A DNA stretch of 64,000 nt from Chryseobacterium oryzae (GTDB lineage: Bacteria; Bacteroidota; Bacteroidia; Flavobacteriales; Weeksellaceae). This document shows, piece after piece, positions 34,852-43,404 of the stretch. The first letter of the stretch is position 1, and each line of letters begins with the position of its first letter. Below the pieces are notes generated by a model. The model was given only the letters and a program-made list of their open reading frames with translations, had not been told where the DNA came from and ran no database searches. The stretch is taken from positions 806,001 to 870,000 of the forward strand of contig NZ_CP094529.1 of the NCBI RefSeq assembly GCF_022811665.1. The letters are read 5' to 3'. The position numbers and the translations under genes are program-made.

Positions 34852-35610
34852 ATGAAAAAATTATATATATCCTTACTAATCTCTGTTTCTGCAATCTCTT
34901 TTGCTCAGAAAGTATCAGATTATCAATATATTTCAGTACCGGAAAATTTTAAGAGCTTTAAAAAACAAAATTACGGTTTAAGTAAGGTTATATCTCAAAA
35001 TCTGAAATTTAAAAAATATATAATCCTTTCTGAAAATCGCGGAGAATGGCCTTCAGAAGCCAATTCTAATCCATGTAATGTTTTGGATGTAGATGTGCTG
35101 AACGACAGTGGTTTTCTAAGAAATAAAGTTGTGGTAGAATTTAAAGATTGCAACAGTAAAGTTATTGCTTCACAAAAAGGAAGTTCTTCTATAAAAGAAT
35201 TTGAAGAAGGATTTCAGGATGCTTTAAAGCAGGCTTTGCTTACAATTCCGACAGCCAATCCTAAAGAAATCTTGAACCAAAACCCTGCAAAAGAGGAAAG
35301 TAAGCAAGTGTATCTAAAAGAGGCAACTATTCAGAAACCTGAAAATATCAGAGAAAATTCAGGGAAATATGGTAATGGGAAAATAGTTTTGCAGAAAATA
35401 CAGCTTGATGATCATCAGTTTATTTTGGTGGAAAATAACAGTTCTGTACCTTTTGCTACTTTTAAATCTACAACGAAAAAAGATAATTTTAAAGTAAAAT
35501 TAAAGTCTGGCGAAAATACCTTCGGATACTTTGAAAATGGAACTATCGTAATTGAAATTCCAAAAGGAAATGAAGAGTATTCTAAAGAAGTTTTTTCTGA
35601 AATAAAATAG
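34852..35610 (+). CDS. Secreted protein of unknown function
   Basis: I do not recognise this family. The 252-residue product has a clear signal peptide (MKKLYISLLISVSAISFAQ); ATG 34852 is preferred over a TTG two codons earlier. The mature part has a first domain to about residue 140 (one Cys pair, C76 and C100 approximately), then a Lys/Glu-rich linker and a C-terminal beta-rich segment ending FENGTIVIEIPKGNEE. The spacing to the PorV/PorQ gene suggests a periplasmic or surface partner of that barrel. Confidence 0.75.
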   Translation: MKKLYISLLISVSAISFAQKVSDYQYISVPENFKSFKKQNYGLSKVISQNLKFKKYIILSENRGEWPSEANSNPCNVLDVDVLNDSGFLRNKVVVEFKDCNSKVIASQKGSSSIKEFEEGFQDALKQALLTIPTANPKEILNQNPAKEESKQVYLKEATIQKPENIRENSGKYGNGKIVLQKIQLDDHQFILVENNSSVPFATFKSTTKKDNFKVKLKSGENTFGYFENGTIVIEIPKGNEEYSKEVFSEIK

Positions 35611-35716
35611 CATAAAATTGCTATAAAAACCTTTATTATTGAATTTTTATTGAAAAACAGTGAAATTTTGGCATTGAAGTTTCATTATTTAAACATAAAC
35701 CAATCATAAATATAAA

Positions 35717-35863
35717 ATGAGAAAGTCTGTTTTTAAAGTTTTAAATAAGATCAATAAGATGGTTTTACCGAAACTTAGCGATAAAGATCCCTCCAAGTTA
35801 ACAAAATTGCAGAAAGGTATTTTAGCATACCGTTATTTTGTACTGGTTAATTCGATGGAGTAA
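35717..35863 (+). CDS. Small conserved flavobacterial protein (48 aa)
   Basis: A 48-residue basic protein running MRKSVFKVLNKINKMVLPKL to YFVLVNSME, preceded by an A-rich ribosome binding region. Proteins of this length and pattern (NKINK.VLP, LTKLQK.I.AYRY) recur in flavobacteria and are sometimes labelled SsrA-binding protein. That label is doubtful, since SmpB is about 150 residues. No membrane segment is obvious. Function is unknown. Confidence 0.72.
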   Translation: MRKSVFKVLNKINKMVLPKLSDKDPSKLTKLQKGILAYRYFVLVNSME

Positions 35864-35908
35864 TTTTTTCTGAACCGCTTATCCTGAAATCTTGTAACGC
35901 AAAATCCG

Positions 35909-35916
35909 TATCTTTG
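35909..35916 (+). promoter_or_regulatory. -7 promoter element of the QueD-like gene, likely leaderless
   Basis: TATCTTTG ends 4 bases before the ATG at 35921, so the transcript would begin at or next to the start codon. Confidence 0.65.
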
Positions 35917-35920
35917 CAGA

Positions 35921-36364
35921 ATGATACGTATTACAAAAATTTTTACATTCGAAACCGCTCATGTTCTATACAATTACGATGGTAAGTGTAAAAATATGCA
36001 CGGACATTCCTATAAACTTTTCGTTACCGTAAAAGGAAAACCTATTAATGATATAAACCATCCCAAAAACGGAATGGTTGTAGATTTTGGAGATATAAAA
36101 ACAATTGTAAAGTCTGAAATTGTAGATGTTTGGGATCATGCAGTTTTAATTAATGGTCTTTCTCCTCATAAAGAACTGGGCGAAAGCCTAGAAGACCAAG
36201 GGCATAAAGTTATTTACTGTACCTTTCAGCCAACTTGCGAAAATATGCTATACGCTATTGCGGCAAAAATAAAGTCTAAACTTCCGGAAGGTATTTCACT
36301 TGCTTATCTTAAGTTGCACGAAACCGAAAATTCTTATGGAGAATGGTTTGCAGAGGATAATTAA
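35921..36364 (+). CDS. queD: 6-carboxytetrahydropterin synthase/PTPS-like protein
   Basis: A 147-residue T-fold enzyme. The catalytic Cys and zinc ligands are in YDGKCKNMHGHSYKLFVTV (CxxxHGH, near residue 24), with a third His in the first strand FETAHVLYN. PTCENMLYAIA and LHETENSYGEW supply the other family motifs. QueD converts dihydroneopterin triphosphate to 6-carboxytetrahydropterin for queuosine; the close relative PTPS makes pyruvoyltetrahydropterin. QueD is the more common role in bacteria, but this protein is longer than many QueD, so the symbol is tentative. The LpxH-like gene follows after 27 bases. Confidence 0.85.
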   Translation: MIRITKIFTFETAHVLYNYDGKCKNMHGHSYKLFVTVKGKPINDINHPKNGMVVDFGDIKTIVKSEIVDVWDHAVLINGLSPHKELGESLEDQGHKVIYCTFQPTCENMLYAIAAKIKSKLPEGISLAYLKLHETENSYGEWFAEDN

Positions 36365-36391
36365 TTTTGTTTATAGATAAAAAAGTTAATA

Positions 36392-37180
36392 GTGCTTAAA
36401 ACTACCATTCATTTGGATCCGGGAAAGAAGGTTTATTTTGCTTCAGATCAGCATTTTGGATCTCCCAATCCTAAACAAAGTAAAATTCGCGAAGAAAAAT
36501 TTATCCGTTGGATGAACGAAATTAAGAAAGATGCTCAGGTAATTTTTCTGATGGGAGATTTGTTCGATTTTTGGCACGAATGGAACTATGTAGTTCCTAA
36601 AGGTTACGTTCGGGTTTTAGGGAAAATAGCAGAACTTAAAGACAGCGGAATTCACATTTATTTCTTTGTAGGAAATCACGATTTGTGGATGAAAGATTAT
36701 CTTGAAGAAGAAATTGGCTGCACCGTATTTTACCAAAAGCAATATTTTGAAATTGGAGGTAAACAGTTTTTACTCGCTCACGGAGACGGTTTAGGTCCCG
36801 GAGATAAAGGCTATAAAAGAATGAAAAAACTTTTTACCAATCCTGTTGCACAATGGTTTTTCAAGTGGCTTCATCCTGATATTGCCATGAAACTAGCGTT
36901 GTATATGTCTCAAAAAAATAAGATGATTTCTGGCGACGAAGACAAAGAATTTTTAGGAGAAGACAAAGAATTTCTCATTATCTATTCTAAAAAGAAGCTG
37001 GAAAAAGAAAATATAGATTATTTTGTCTACGGACACCGTCATTTACCATTGGTTTTAGATTTGAATAACCATTCTAAATACATCAATTTAGGAGATTGGA
37101 TTTCCTATTTCACTTATGGAGTTTTTGAAAAAGATTTCGAATTAAAAACTTTTGAAGCAGAACCTAAAATATCCTCATAG
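36392..37180 (+). CDS. UDP-2,3-diacylglucosamine diphosphatase (LpxH-like)
   Basis: Metallophosphoesterase of 262 residues, likely the lipid A step that releases lipid X. Motifs run in order: ASDQHFG near 16, MGDLFDFWHEW near 52, GNHDLW near 90, AHGDGLG near 127, and YGHRHLP near 215. The FDFWHEW element is characteristic of LpxH-type enzymes. Translation starts at GTG 36392; no better ATG exists before the first motif. It lies in a run of plus-strand genes (QueD-like, this gene, LuxE-like). Confidence 0.88.
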   Translation: MLKTTIHLDPGKKVYFASDQHFGSPNPKQSKIREEKFIRWMNEIKKDAQVIFLMGDLFDFWHEWNYVVPKGYVRVLGKIAELKDSGIHIYFFVGNHDLWMKDYLEEEIGCTVFYQKQYFEIGGKQFLLAHGDGLGPGDKGYKRMKKLFTNPVAQWFFKWLHPDIAMKLALYMSQKNKMISGDEDKEFLGEDKEFLIIYSKKKLEKENIDYFVYGHRHLPLVLDLNNHSKYINLGDWISYFTYGVFEKDFELKTFEAEPKISS

Positions 37181-37240
37181 AAACGGATGATTTTTATTCT
37201 TAATAACTTTCTATTAAAAGAATTATAAAATTTAAAATCG

Positions 37241-38221
37241 TTGAAAAATATATTCGCCATCGACACCGAAGCAGAGTTTTTTGAAGCTTGCCTAGATGTT
37301 TTTAAATTTCAATACGAAAATATTGAAGTGTACAGAAAATTTGTTGATTATCTTAATATTCGCCCTGAAAATGTAACATCTTTAGCAGAAATACCGTTTC
37401 TACCAATAGAAATATTTAAAAATCATACCGTTTTAGATAAAAATAAAATTACAGATTTTTACTTTCAAAGTTCGGGAACAACGCAGATGAATCTTTCTAA
37501 ACATTTTATTGCAGACGAAAAACTTTATCAGGAAAGTATTGAAAAAAGCTTTGAGAAATTTATAGGAAAACCTGAAGATTTTATTTTTCTGGGTTTATTA
37601 CCCAATTATCTCGAAAGACAGAATTCTTCACTGGTGTATATGGTAGATTATTTAATAAAGAAATCCGGAAAGCCTGAAAATGGTTATTTTCTTTACAATC
37701 ATACCGATTTGTTTGATCTTTTATCGAGTATTAAAGATAAAAAAGTCATTCTTTTCGGGGTTTCTTTTGCACTTCTCGATTTCTTGGATACTTTAGAGTC
37801 GCAGCAACTTTCTCTTGCAGAATCTCAAAATCTTACGGTGATAGAGACGGGCGGAATGAAAGGAAGGAAAGAGGAAATGACCAAAGATGAATTGCTGAAA
37901 ATACTTCAAAAAGGTTTTAAAACTTCAAAAATTTATTCTGAATATTCTATGACAGAATTGCTTTCGCAGGCATATTCTTTGGGAAATAATGAATATGAAT
38001 TTCCCAATTGGATGAGAATTTTAATTAGAAATACAGAAGATCCTTTCAGTTACGAAAAAGACGGCAGAACCGGTGCTATTAATATTATAGATTTGGCAAA
38101 TATTCATTCTTGTTCTTTTATTGCTACTCAGGATTTAGGGAAAATCAATCAAAATAAATTTCAGGTTTTAGGCAGGATAGATCATTCGGATATTCGTGGT
38201 TGCAGCCTTTTGGTGAGTTAG
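37241..38221 (+). CDS. LuxE/PaaK-like acyl transferase
   Basis: A 326-residue protein of the LuxE acyl-protein synthetase group within the adenylate-forming superfamily. Matches are the N-terminal IPFLPIEIFKNHTV, the nucleotide-binding loop FYFQSSGTTQMNLSKHF near residue 72, the central VIETGGMKGRKEEM and the YSEYSMTELLSQAYS motif near residue 233. There is no luxC or luxD gene beside it, so it is not a luminescence gene. Flavobacteria carry such genes widely, and a role in surface polymer or lipid synthesis is possible. Translation starts at TTG 37241. Confidence 0.82.
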   Translation: MKNIFAIDTEAEFFEACLDVFKFQYENIEVYRKFVDYLNIRPENVTSLAEIPFLPIEIFKNHTVLDKNKITDFYFQSSGTTQMNLSKHFIADEKLYQESIEKSFEKFIGKPEDFIFLGLLPNYLERQNSSLVYMVDYLIKKSGKPENGYFLYNHTDLFDLLSSIKDKKVILFGVSFALLDFLDTLESQQLSLAESQNLTVIETGGMKGRKEEMTKDELLKILQKGFKTSKIYSEYSMTELLSQAYSLGNNEYEFPNWMRILIRNTEDPFSYEKDGRTGAINIIDLANIHSCSFIATQDLGKINQNKFQVLGRIDHSDIRGCSLLVS

Positions 38222-38271
38222 TTATAATTTATCTCTTGAGAATTTAGAAATATTTTCATTTAATCTGAACA

Positions 38272-38817
38272 GTGTTAAAAATTGAAGAACTTGTACATGC
38301 ATATATTCATTCTCAATGCGATTTTGAGAAAGAAATTGTGCTTACAAATCATTTTCAGGCAGATTGGGAGGCAGATATTTTGGTCATCAATTCCGAAGGT
38401 TTCAGTCATGAAATAGAAATTAAACTGTCTAAAAGTGATTTTAAAAACGATTTTAAAAAGTCATACATCAATACTTCAACCGGAGAAAAATTTCTGAAAC
38501 ACGATAAAATTGGTTGCGGAGATTATATTTGTAATACTTTCAGTTTCTTGCTTCCAATGGGAATGATAGATCACCAACAAATTCCTGAACATTGTGGAAT
38601 TATTGAATTCTATCACAACGTAGATTCTTGGGAAACGGAATTTTATATCATCAGAAAACCTAAAAAAGTTCATGAAGATTCTTATTGGAAACTAGCCGAT
38701 AAAGATTTGTTTATCCGTAAAATGGCTCTCAATCTTCTCTATCGCAAAATGGAAATTAAAGGAAAACATGAAGAACTTATTTTTAAAAATCCGTTCGACA
38801 TTAAAAAGAAAAAATAA
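38272..38817 (+). CDS. Protein of unknown function, possible PD-(D/E)XK fold
   Basis: I do not recognise a named family. The 181-residue product has a segment DWEADILVINSEGFSHEIEIKL near residues 29-50: an acidic strand followed by ExEIK, as in PD-(D/E)XK nucleases. LPMGMIDHQQIPEHCGIIEF follows in the second half, and the tail is basic (NPFDIKKKK). The start is GTG 38272. If the nuclease reading is right it would act on DNA, but this rests on one short motif. Confidence 0.6.
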   Translation: MLKIEELVHAYIHSQCDFEKEIVLTNHFQADWEADILVINSEGFSHEIEIKLSKSDFKNDFKKSYINTSTGEKFLKHDKIGCGDYICNTFSFLLPMGMIDHQQIPEHCGIIEFYHNVDSWETEFYIIRKPKKVHEDSYWKLADKDLFIRKMALNLLYRKMEIKGKHEELIFKNPFDIKKKK

Positions 38818-38846
38818 ATCCCGCCTTGTATAAAGAAAGCGGGATC
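38818..38846. terminator. Hairpin terminator between convergent genes (unknown ORF and aqpZ)
   Basis: Inverted repeat atcccgc (38818-38824) / gcgggat (38839-38845). The minus strand continues TTATTTTTTC, so it best serves aqpZ. Confidence 0.6.
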
Positions 38847-38874
38847 TATTATAAATAATGAAAATTAATAATTG

Positions 38875-39588
38875 CTATATTTTTTCTGGCTTCTCAATCA
38901 TTAAATTATAAGTGAAAGCTGCGGCTATACCACCCAAAACCGGTGCTGCAATAAACAGCCAAAGCTGAGAAAGTGCCTCTCCTCCTGCAAATATTGCCGG
39001 TCCTATACTTCTTGCAGGGTTTACGGAAACTCCTGTTATTTTTATACCAACAATGTGAATGAGTACCAAAGAAAAGCCTATTGCTAAACCTGCGAATCCG
39101 CCGTTGATGTTTTTGGTAGATGTAGATCCCAAAATAACCATAAGGAAAATAAAGGTGAACACAAATTCGGCTACAAAAGCTGCGGTAGTATTATAAGCGT
39201 CCAAATATCCTGTTCCCCAACCATTGGATCCAAGTGCCCAAGGTTTCATCTCTGCGCCGGGATGATTGGTGAAAATTACATACAGAATTCCGGCTCCGAT
39301 AATAGCTCCGAGAATTTGTGCAATGACGTAACGAACAGCTTCGTCCATCTTCATTCTTCCTGCGGCAACCATTGCGATAGAAATAGCCGGATTAATGTGG
39401 CATCCGGAAATATGTCCTATTGCGTACGCCATGGCAACAACACTCAGTCCGAATGCAAAAGAAATTCCTAATAGTCCAACCCCGGTTGTGCCATCTGCTC
39501 CGGCAATTACTGCACTTCCGCAACCCATAAGAACAAGTACCATTGTGCCGAACATTTCGGCAATAAATTTTGAAGTTTTTGAAATCAT
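38875..39588 (-). CDS. aqpZ: Aquaporin Z
   Basis: Water channel of 237 residues with six membrane helices and two re-entrant NPA loops: HINPAISIA (Asn66) and VSVNPARSIGPA (Asn190). The selectivity filter looks like that of water-specific aquaporins (Phe in GISFAFG, His178 in LVLIHIVGI, Arg193 after the second NPA), not a glycerol facilitator. It is transcribed alone, away from the DUF5715 gene. Confidence 0.95.
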   Translation of the reverse strand: MISKTSKFIAEMFGTMVLVLMGCGSAVIAGADGTTGVGLLGISFAFGLSVVAMAYAIGHISGCHINPAISIAMVAAGRMKMDEAVRYVIAQILGAIIGAGILYVIFTNHPGAEMKPWALGSNGWGTGYLDAYNTTAAFVAEFVFTFIFLMVILGSTSTKNINGGFAGLAIGFSLVLIHIVGIKITGVSVNPARSIGPAIFAGGEALSQLWLFIAAPVLGGIAAAFTYNLMIEKPEKI

Positions 39589-39908
39589 TTTGATGTTTTT
39601 AATTGATTGCTAATGTACAAAAATTAAATATTCAATGATTAACCTTTTTATATAGGAAAAATATATTTTATTTGATTCTGTTTTGTCTTTTTTGTTGTGA
39701 ATAGTATTAATTTTATGAAATATTTATAATGTAATTTTGCTTTTTAGAAGGATTTTAAAACAATAAATGATTATTAGTAAAGAGAAATATTGTTTGGATT
39801 TTAAATAATTCACTTTTCAATAAGAATTTAAGCGTTCCGGTTTTTAAGTAAAATCCCTATATTTGAAAACTTTACAGAAAAAAAGAAGTTCAAGATAAAA
39901 ATACCTTA
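39589..39908. other. Divergent intergenic region aqpZ / DUF5715
   Basis: 320 bases, very AT-rich. The plus side has a -7 element TATATTTG at 39858-39865. No other feature was found. Confidence 0.5.
39858..39865 (+). promoter_or_regulatory. -7 promoter element of the DUF5715 gene
   Basis: TATATTTG, 43 bases ahead of the ATG at 39909. Confidence 0.55.
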
Positions 39909-40526
39909 ATGAAGAAGCTGCTGTACTTATTTTTGTTATTATTTCATCAGTTTTTTTATGCACAGTCGGCAAAGAAAAATATTCCTTGTTATGACTTAAA
40001 TACGGTTCTGAAAGTTCAGCCAACCATACTTTATCTTCCACACTTGGAAGCTTCGAGGAGTTTTAAAGTAAAATTACTGGAGAATGCTTCTCATGTTCAG
40101 AAATACATCAATAAAGGTAAATTTCATACCGTAAAAAAGAAAGGTAAAGGGTATTGTGTTCAGAAGTTAGATTACAGCAGAGCTTATCTTGTTTCCAAAG
40201 CTAAAACAACCTTAGAAAATATAGGAACAAAATTCAGTAAAGAAACAAAAGGTCAGTTATTTACGGTTTCTTCTCTTACAAGAACTCTTGAAGACCAATG
40301 CAGACTGAGGAGAGTAAACAGTAATGCATCTTTAGGAATCAGCTCTCACAATTATGGAAATTCTTTCGATATTTCTTATGTGAGATTCAATAATGTTCTT
40401 AAAAATAATCCAAAACTTGAAGCCTCTCTGGAAAAAGTTTTAAAGCATTATGCCGATTTAGGTCGTATTTATTACATCAAAGAAAGACAGCAAAGTTGCT
40501 TTCATGTTACGGTAAGAAATTACTGA
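39909..40526 (+). CDS. DUF5715 family exported protein
   Basis: A 205-residue protein with signal peptide (KKLLYLFLLLFHQFFYAQ). The conserved block FTVSSLTRTLEDQCRLRRVN, SSHNYGNSFDISYVRF and the late SCFHVTVRNY place it in DUF5715. SSHNYGNSFDIS has the His-x(n)-Asp layout of M15-type D-Ala-D-Ala peptidases, with a final His in CFHVTV, so a cell-wall hydrolase role is possible but unproven. It lies 79 bases ahead of the ABC-F gene, which has its own promoter. Confidence 0.8.
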   Translation: MKKLLYLFLLLFHQFFYAQSAKKNIPCYDLNTVLKVQPTILYLPHLEASRSFKVKLLENASHVQKYINKGKFHTVKKKGKGYCVQKLDYSRAYLVSKAKTTLENIGTKFSKETKGQLFTVSSLTRTLEDQCRLRRVNSNASLGISSHNYGNSFDISYVRFNNVLKNNPKLEASLEKVLKHYADLGRIYYIKERQQSCFHVTVRNY

Positions 40527-40548
40527 TATACAATTCTTTTATTTTCCT

Positions 40549-40556
40549 TACTTTTG
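40549..40556 (+). promoter_or_regulatory. -7 promoter element of the ABC-F gene
   Basis: TACTTTTG, 49 bases ahead of the ATG at 40606. Confidence 0.6.
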
Positions 40557-40605
40557 CACCCGAAAAACATTCGCAGTCAATATTCATCAATAATTATATA
40601 TAAAG

Positions 40606-42540
40606 ATGCTTTCGGTTCAGGGTTTAGGATTACATCATTCGGGAAATTATTTGTTTCAAAATGTCAATTTTACCATCAAAAAAGATGATAAAGTAGGCTT
40701 GGTCGGTAAAAATGGAGCCGGAAAATCTACATTATTGAAAATGCTTTCAGGAGAAATTTCTTTCTACGAAGGAAATGTGGTTCCCGAAGGAAATGTTACC
40801 ATTGGTTTTTTGAAGCAGGATCTTGATTTTGTGAAAGGGAGAACTGTCTGGAACGAAACAATGCAGGCTTTTGAGCAGATTAATGCCTGGAAAGAAGAAC
40901 TGGAAGAGGTTAATCACCAAATGACTGTAAGAACCGACTACGAAAGCGACTCCTATTCGGATTTAATTAACAGAATGACCGAATTGAATGATCTTCTTCT
41001 GAATCATGATGCCTATAATCTGGAAGGCGATATGGAAAAAGTTCTTTTCGGTCTGGGCTTTAAAGCAGATGATTTTCAGAAAATTACCGACGAGTTTTCA
41101 GGAGGTTGGAGAATGAGAATTGAACTCGCAAAACTCCTTCTTCAAAAGAACGATATTATGCTTCTCGATGAGCCTACCAACCACTTGGATATGGAATCTA
41201 TTATCTGGCTCGAGAACTTCTTAAAAGATTATCCGGGAGCGATTGTTTTGGTGAGTCACGATAAACAGTTTATGACTGCTGTGTGTAACCGAACTTTCGA
41301 TATCAACAATAAAAAAGTAGACGATTATAAAGCCAATTATTCCAAATATCTGGTGATGCGTGAAGACCGCCGAGAAAAACTGATTCAGGCTAAGAAGAAT
41401 CAGGATGCGGAAATCAAGCAGATGGAAGACAATATCAATAAATTCCGAGCAAGTGCTACCAAAGCATCTTTTGCACAGTCTTTAATAAAGAAGTTAGATA
41501 AAATCGAGCGTATAGAGGTTGATAATGAAGATGTTTCTAAATTTAATATTCGTTTTGTGCAATCTCAAGTTCCGGGAAAAATCATTTTTGAAGCCGAAAA
41601 CTTAGGGAAAGCGTATGGCGAAAAACAGATATTTGATGATGTAGATTTCATCGTACAAAGAGGAGACAGAATTGCTCTTTTGGGACAGAACGGACAGGGA
41701 AAAACGACTTTGGCTAAAATTTTGGCAGGTGATATTAAAGATTATTCCGGAAGCTGGAATTTAGGACATAATGTGAACATTGGATACTTTGCTCAAAATC
41801 AGGAAGAAGTTTTAACGCCGAATAAAACCGTTCAGGAAGAAGCCGAAGATGCTGCAACCGAAGAAACCAGACCCAGAGTAAGAGATTTACTGGGTTCTTT
41901 CCTTTTTCAGGGTGAAGCTGTGAATAAAAAAACTAAAGTGCTTTCCGGAGGAGAAAGAAACCGTCTTGCACTTTGTAAACTGTTGTTGCGTCCGTTCAAT
42001 ACGCTTATTATGGACGAACCTACCAATCACTTAGATATTCAGTCGAAAGAAATTATTAAACTCGCTTTACAGAAGTTTGAAGGTACTTTAATTGTAATTT
42101 CTCACGACAGAGAATTTTTACAAGGACTTTGCGATAAAATTTATGAATTCCGTGACGGTAAAATGAAAGAATTCTTAGGCGATATCAACGAATATTTAGA
42201 ATTCAGACAAAAAGAATCCATCCGTGAAATTTCTGCAGAAAAAGCAAAACTGCACAGCGATGATGCAAAAAAGGCTGAAACTAAAAAAGTGGAAGAAAAA
42301 CCTGCCGCCAATAATACTCAGTCTTCCTCCATTGTTACTAAAGAGCAGAAAAATATTCAGAACAAACTGAAAAAAGTAGAAGAGCAGATTACTGAACTCG
42401 AAACGAAGATAGAAAATTTTGAAACTTTATTTACTAAAGAAAATCCTTCTGAGGAAACGTTGGAAAAATACAACAAAACCAAAGAAGAGCTCGATCTTGC
42501 CCTTCAGGAATGGGAATATTTGGGAACTCAGCTTAATTAA
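40606..42540 (+). CDS. ABC-F family ATP-binding protein
   Basis: A soluble 644-residue protein with two ABC ATPase domains and no membrane part. Walker A motifs are GKNGAGKST (34-42) and GQNGQGKTT near 360. Signatures are FSGGWRMR and LSGGERNR, and Walker B regions end in LLDEPTNHLD and IMDEPTNHLD. A linker with charged coiled coil lies near 230-310 and a C-terminal coiled coil covers about 580-644. The layout fits Uup-like ABC-F proteins, which act on ribosomes; resistance to a drug is not indicated by context. Confidence 0.93.
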   Translation: MLSVQGLGLHHSGNYLFQNVNFTIKKDDKVGLVGKNGAGKSTLLKMLSGEISFYEGNVVPEGNVTIGFLKQDLDFVKGRTVWNETMQAFEQINAWKEELEEVNHQMTVRTDYESDSYSDLINRMTELNDLLLNHDAYNLEGDMEKVLFGLGFKADDFQKITDEFSGGWRMRIELAKLLLQKNDIMLLDEPTNHLDMESIIWLENFLKDYPGAIVLVSHDKQFMTAVCNRTFDINNKKVDDYKANYSKYLVMREDRREKLIQAKKNQDAEIKQMEDNINKFRASATKASFAQSLIKKLDKIERIEVDNEDVSKFNIRFVQSQVPGKIIFEAENLGKAYGEKQIFDDVDFIVQRGDRIALLGQNGQGKTTLAKILAGDIKDYSGSWNLGHNVNIGYFAQNQEEVLTPNKTVQEEAEDAATEETRPRVRDLLGSFLFQGEAVNKKTKVLSGGERNRLALCKLLLRPFNTLIMDEPTNHLDIQSKEIIKLALQKFEGTLIVISHDREFLQGLCDKIYEFRDGKMKEFLGDINEYLEFRQKESIREISAEKAKLHSDDAKKAETKKVEEKPAANNTQSSSIVTKEQKNIQNKLKKVEEQITELETKIENFETLFTKENPSEETLEKYNKTKEELDLALQEWEYLGTQLN

Positions 42541-42556
42541 TTTTCAGAAAATATAA

Positions 42557-42587
42557 AAAGATGAACTTGTTTGAGTTCATCTTTTTT
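42557..42587 (+). terminator. Terminator of the ABC-F gene
   Basis: Perfect inverted repeat aaagatgaact (42557-42567) / agttcatcttt (42574-42584) followed by T residues, 16 bases after the stop. Confidence 0.85.
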
Positions 42588-42650
42588 GTTGAAAAAAATA
42601 TTAATGCTTAAATTATAAAGTCTATTACTTAATTTTAAATCATAATCTTA

Positions 42651-42679
42651 TTGTCTTCCGTTTATTTTTTATAATTTTG
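42651..42679 (+). promoter_or_regulatory. Promoter of the Cys/His small protein gene, likely leaderless
   Basis: -33 TTG (42651-42653), an 18-base spacer, -7 TAATTTTG (42672-42679), then only 4 bases to the ATG at 42684. Confidence 0.7.
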
Positions 42680-42683
42680 TATC

Positions 42684-43040
42684 ATGATTTGTAAGAAAAG
42701 CAGAGCTATAAAGAGTTTTATCTCCAAACTGATGTTTGGGATTTACTTTTTTGCGTTATTTTCTCAGACATTTCATGACCACGATTTTTCTGATACATTG
42801 AAAACTTTCAATCTTAAAAAATCAGAAAATACCATTACGAAATCCGATGCTAAAGAATCTAAAGGCGACTGTTTAGCCTGTCATTTTATTTCTACGGGAA
42901 ATACGCTTCTTCCTGAAGAATTTGTTTTTCAGGCAATTCAGCATTCAGAAGAAACGCATCAGATTTTTACTTTACAAGAAAAAATTTGGGCACAATCCAA
43001 ATATTCTTTTCAGCTTCGCGGTCCACCCGCCATTTCTTAA
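42684..43040 (+). CDS. Small exported Cys/His protein of unknown function
   Basis: A 118-residue protein with one N-terminal hydrophobic segment (SKLMFGIYFFALFSQ). Possible metal ligands follow: HDHD near residue 31, a CLACH motif near 63 and His pairs later. The pattern recalls short DUF2946-like proteins placed next to metal-linked TonB receptors, but I cannot assign a family with confidence. The next plus-strand gene is a TonB-dependent receptor. Confidence 0.65.
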   Translation: MICKKSRAIKSFISKLMFGIYFFALFSQTFHDHDFSDTLKTFNLKKSENTITKSDAKESKGDCLACHFISTGNTLLPEEFVFQAIQHSEETHQIFTLQEKIWAQSKYSFQLRGPPAIS

Positions 43041-43404
43041 TTTTTTTAATTCTTTTTTTTGGTGTTGAACGAAGTCTGATTTCAGATTGTTTCTGCTGTT
43101 AATCTATTTTATCATTAAAATATAATTGAAGGTATTCAATAATCATAACTTCTGAAATATTTTATTCAAACTAATTGAGTGATGATTTTTATTTCAATTT
43201 TAAAAACGAAATAAATGACTCTCTTTATTGCGGATGTTTTAGATTATTTGTAGAATATATTTCGTAATCCGGCTTAAAAGTTCTGAATTTTTCAATTCGA
43301 CCTACCAAAAATTTAAACCTTTTTTTTAACGAAAATGAATTTGATGTGTTGAAATACGCTAATGTTTTCAATATTTCAGATCATATCATTCAATTGATTT
43401 AACT
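43041..43404 (+). other. Long region upstream of the second TonB receptor
   Basis: 364 AT-rich bases. No clear TAnnTTTG promoter, terminator with T-run, or riboswitch pattern could be identified by eye. It may hold the receptor's 5' leader and a regulator site. Confidence 0.4.
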
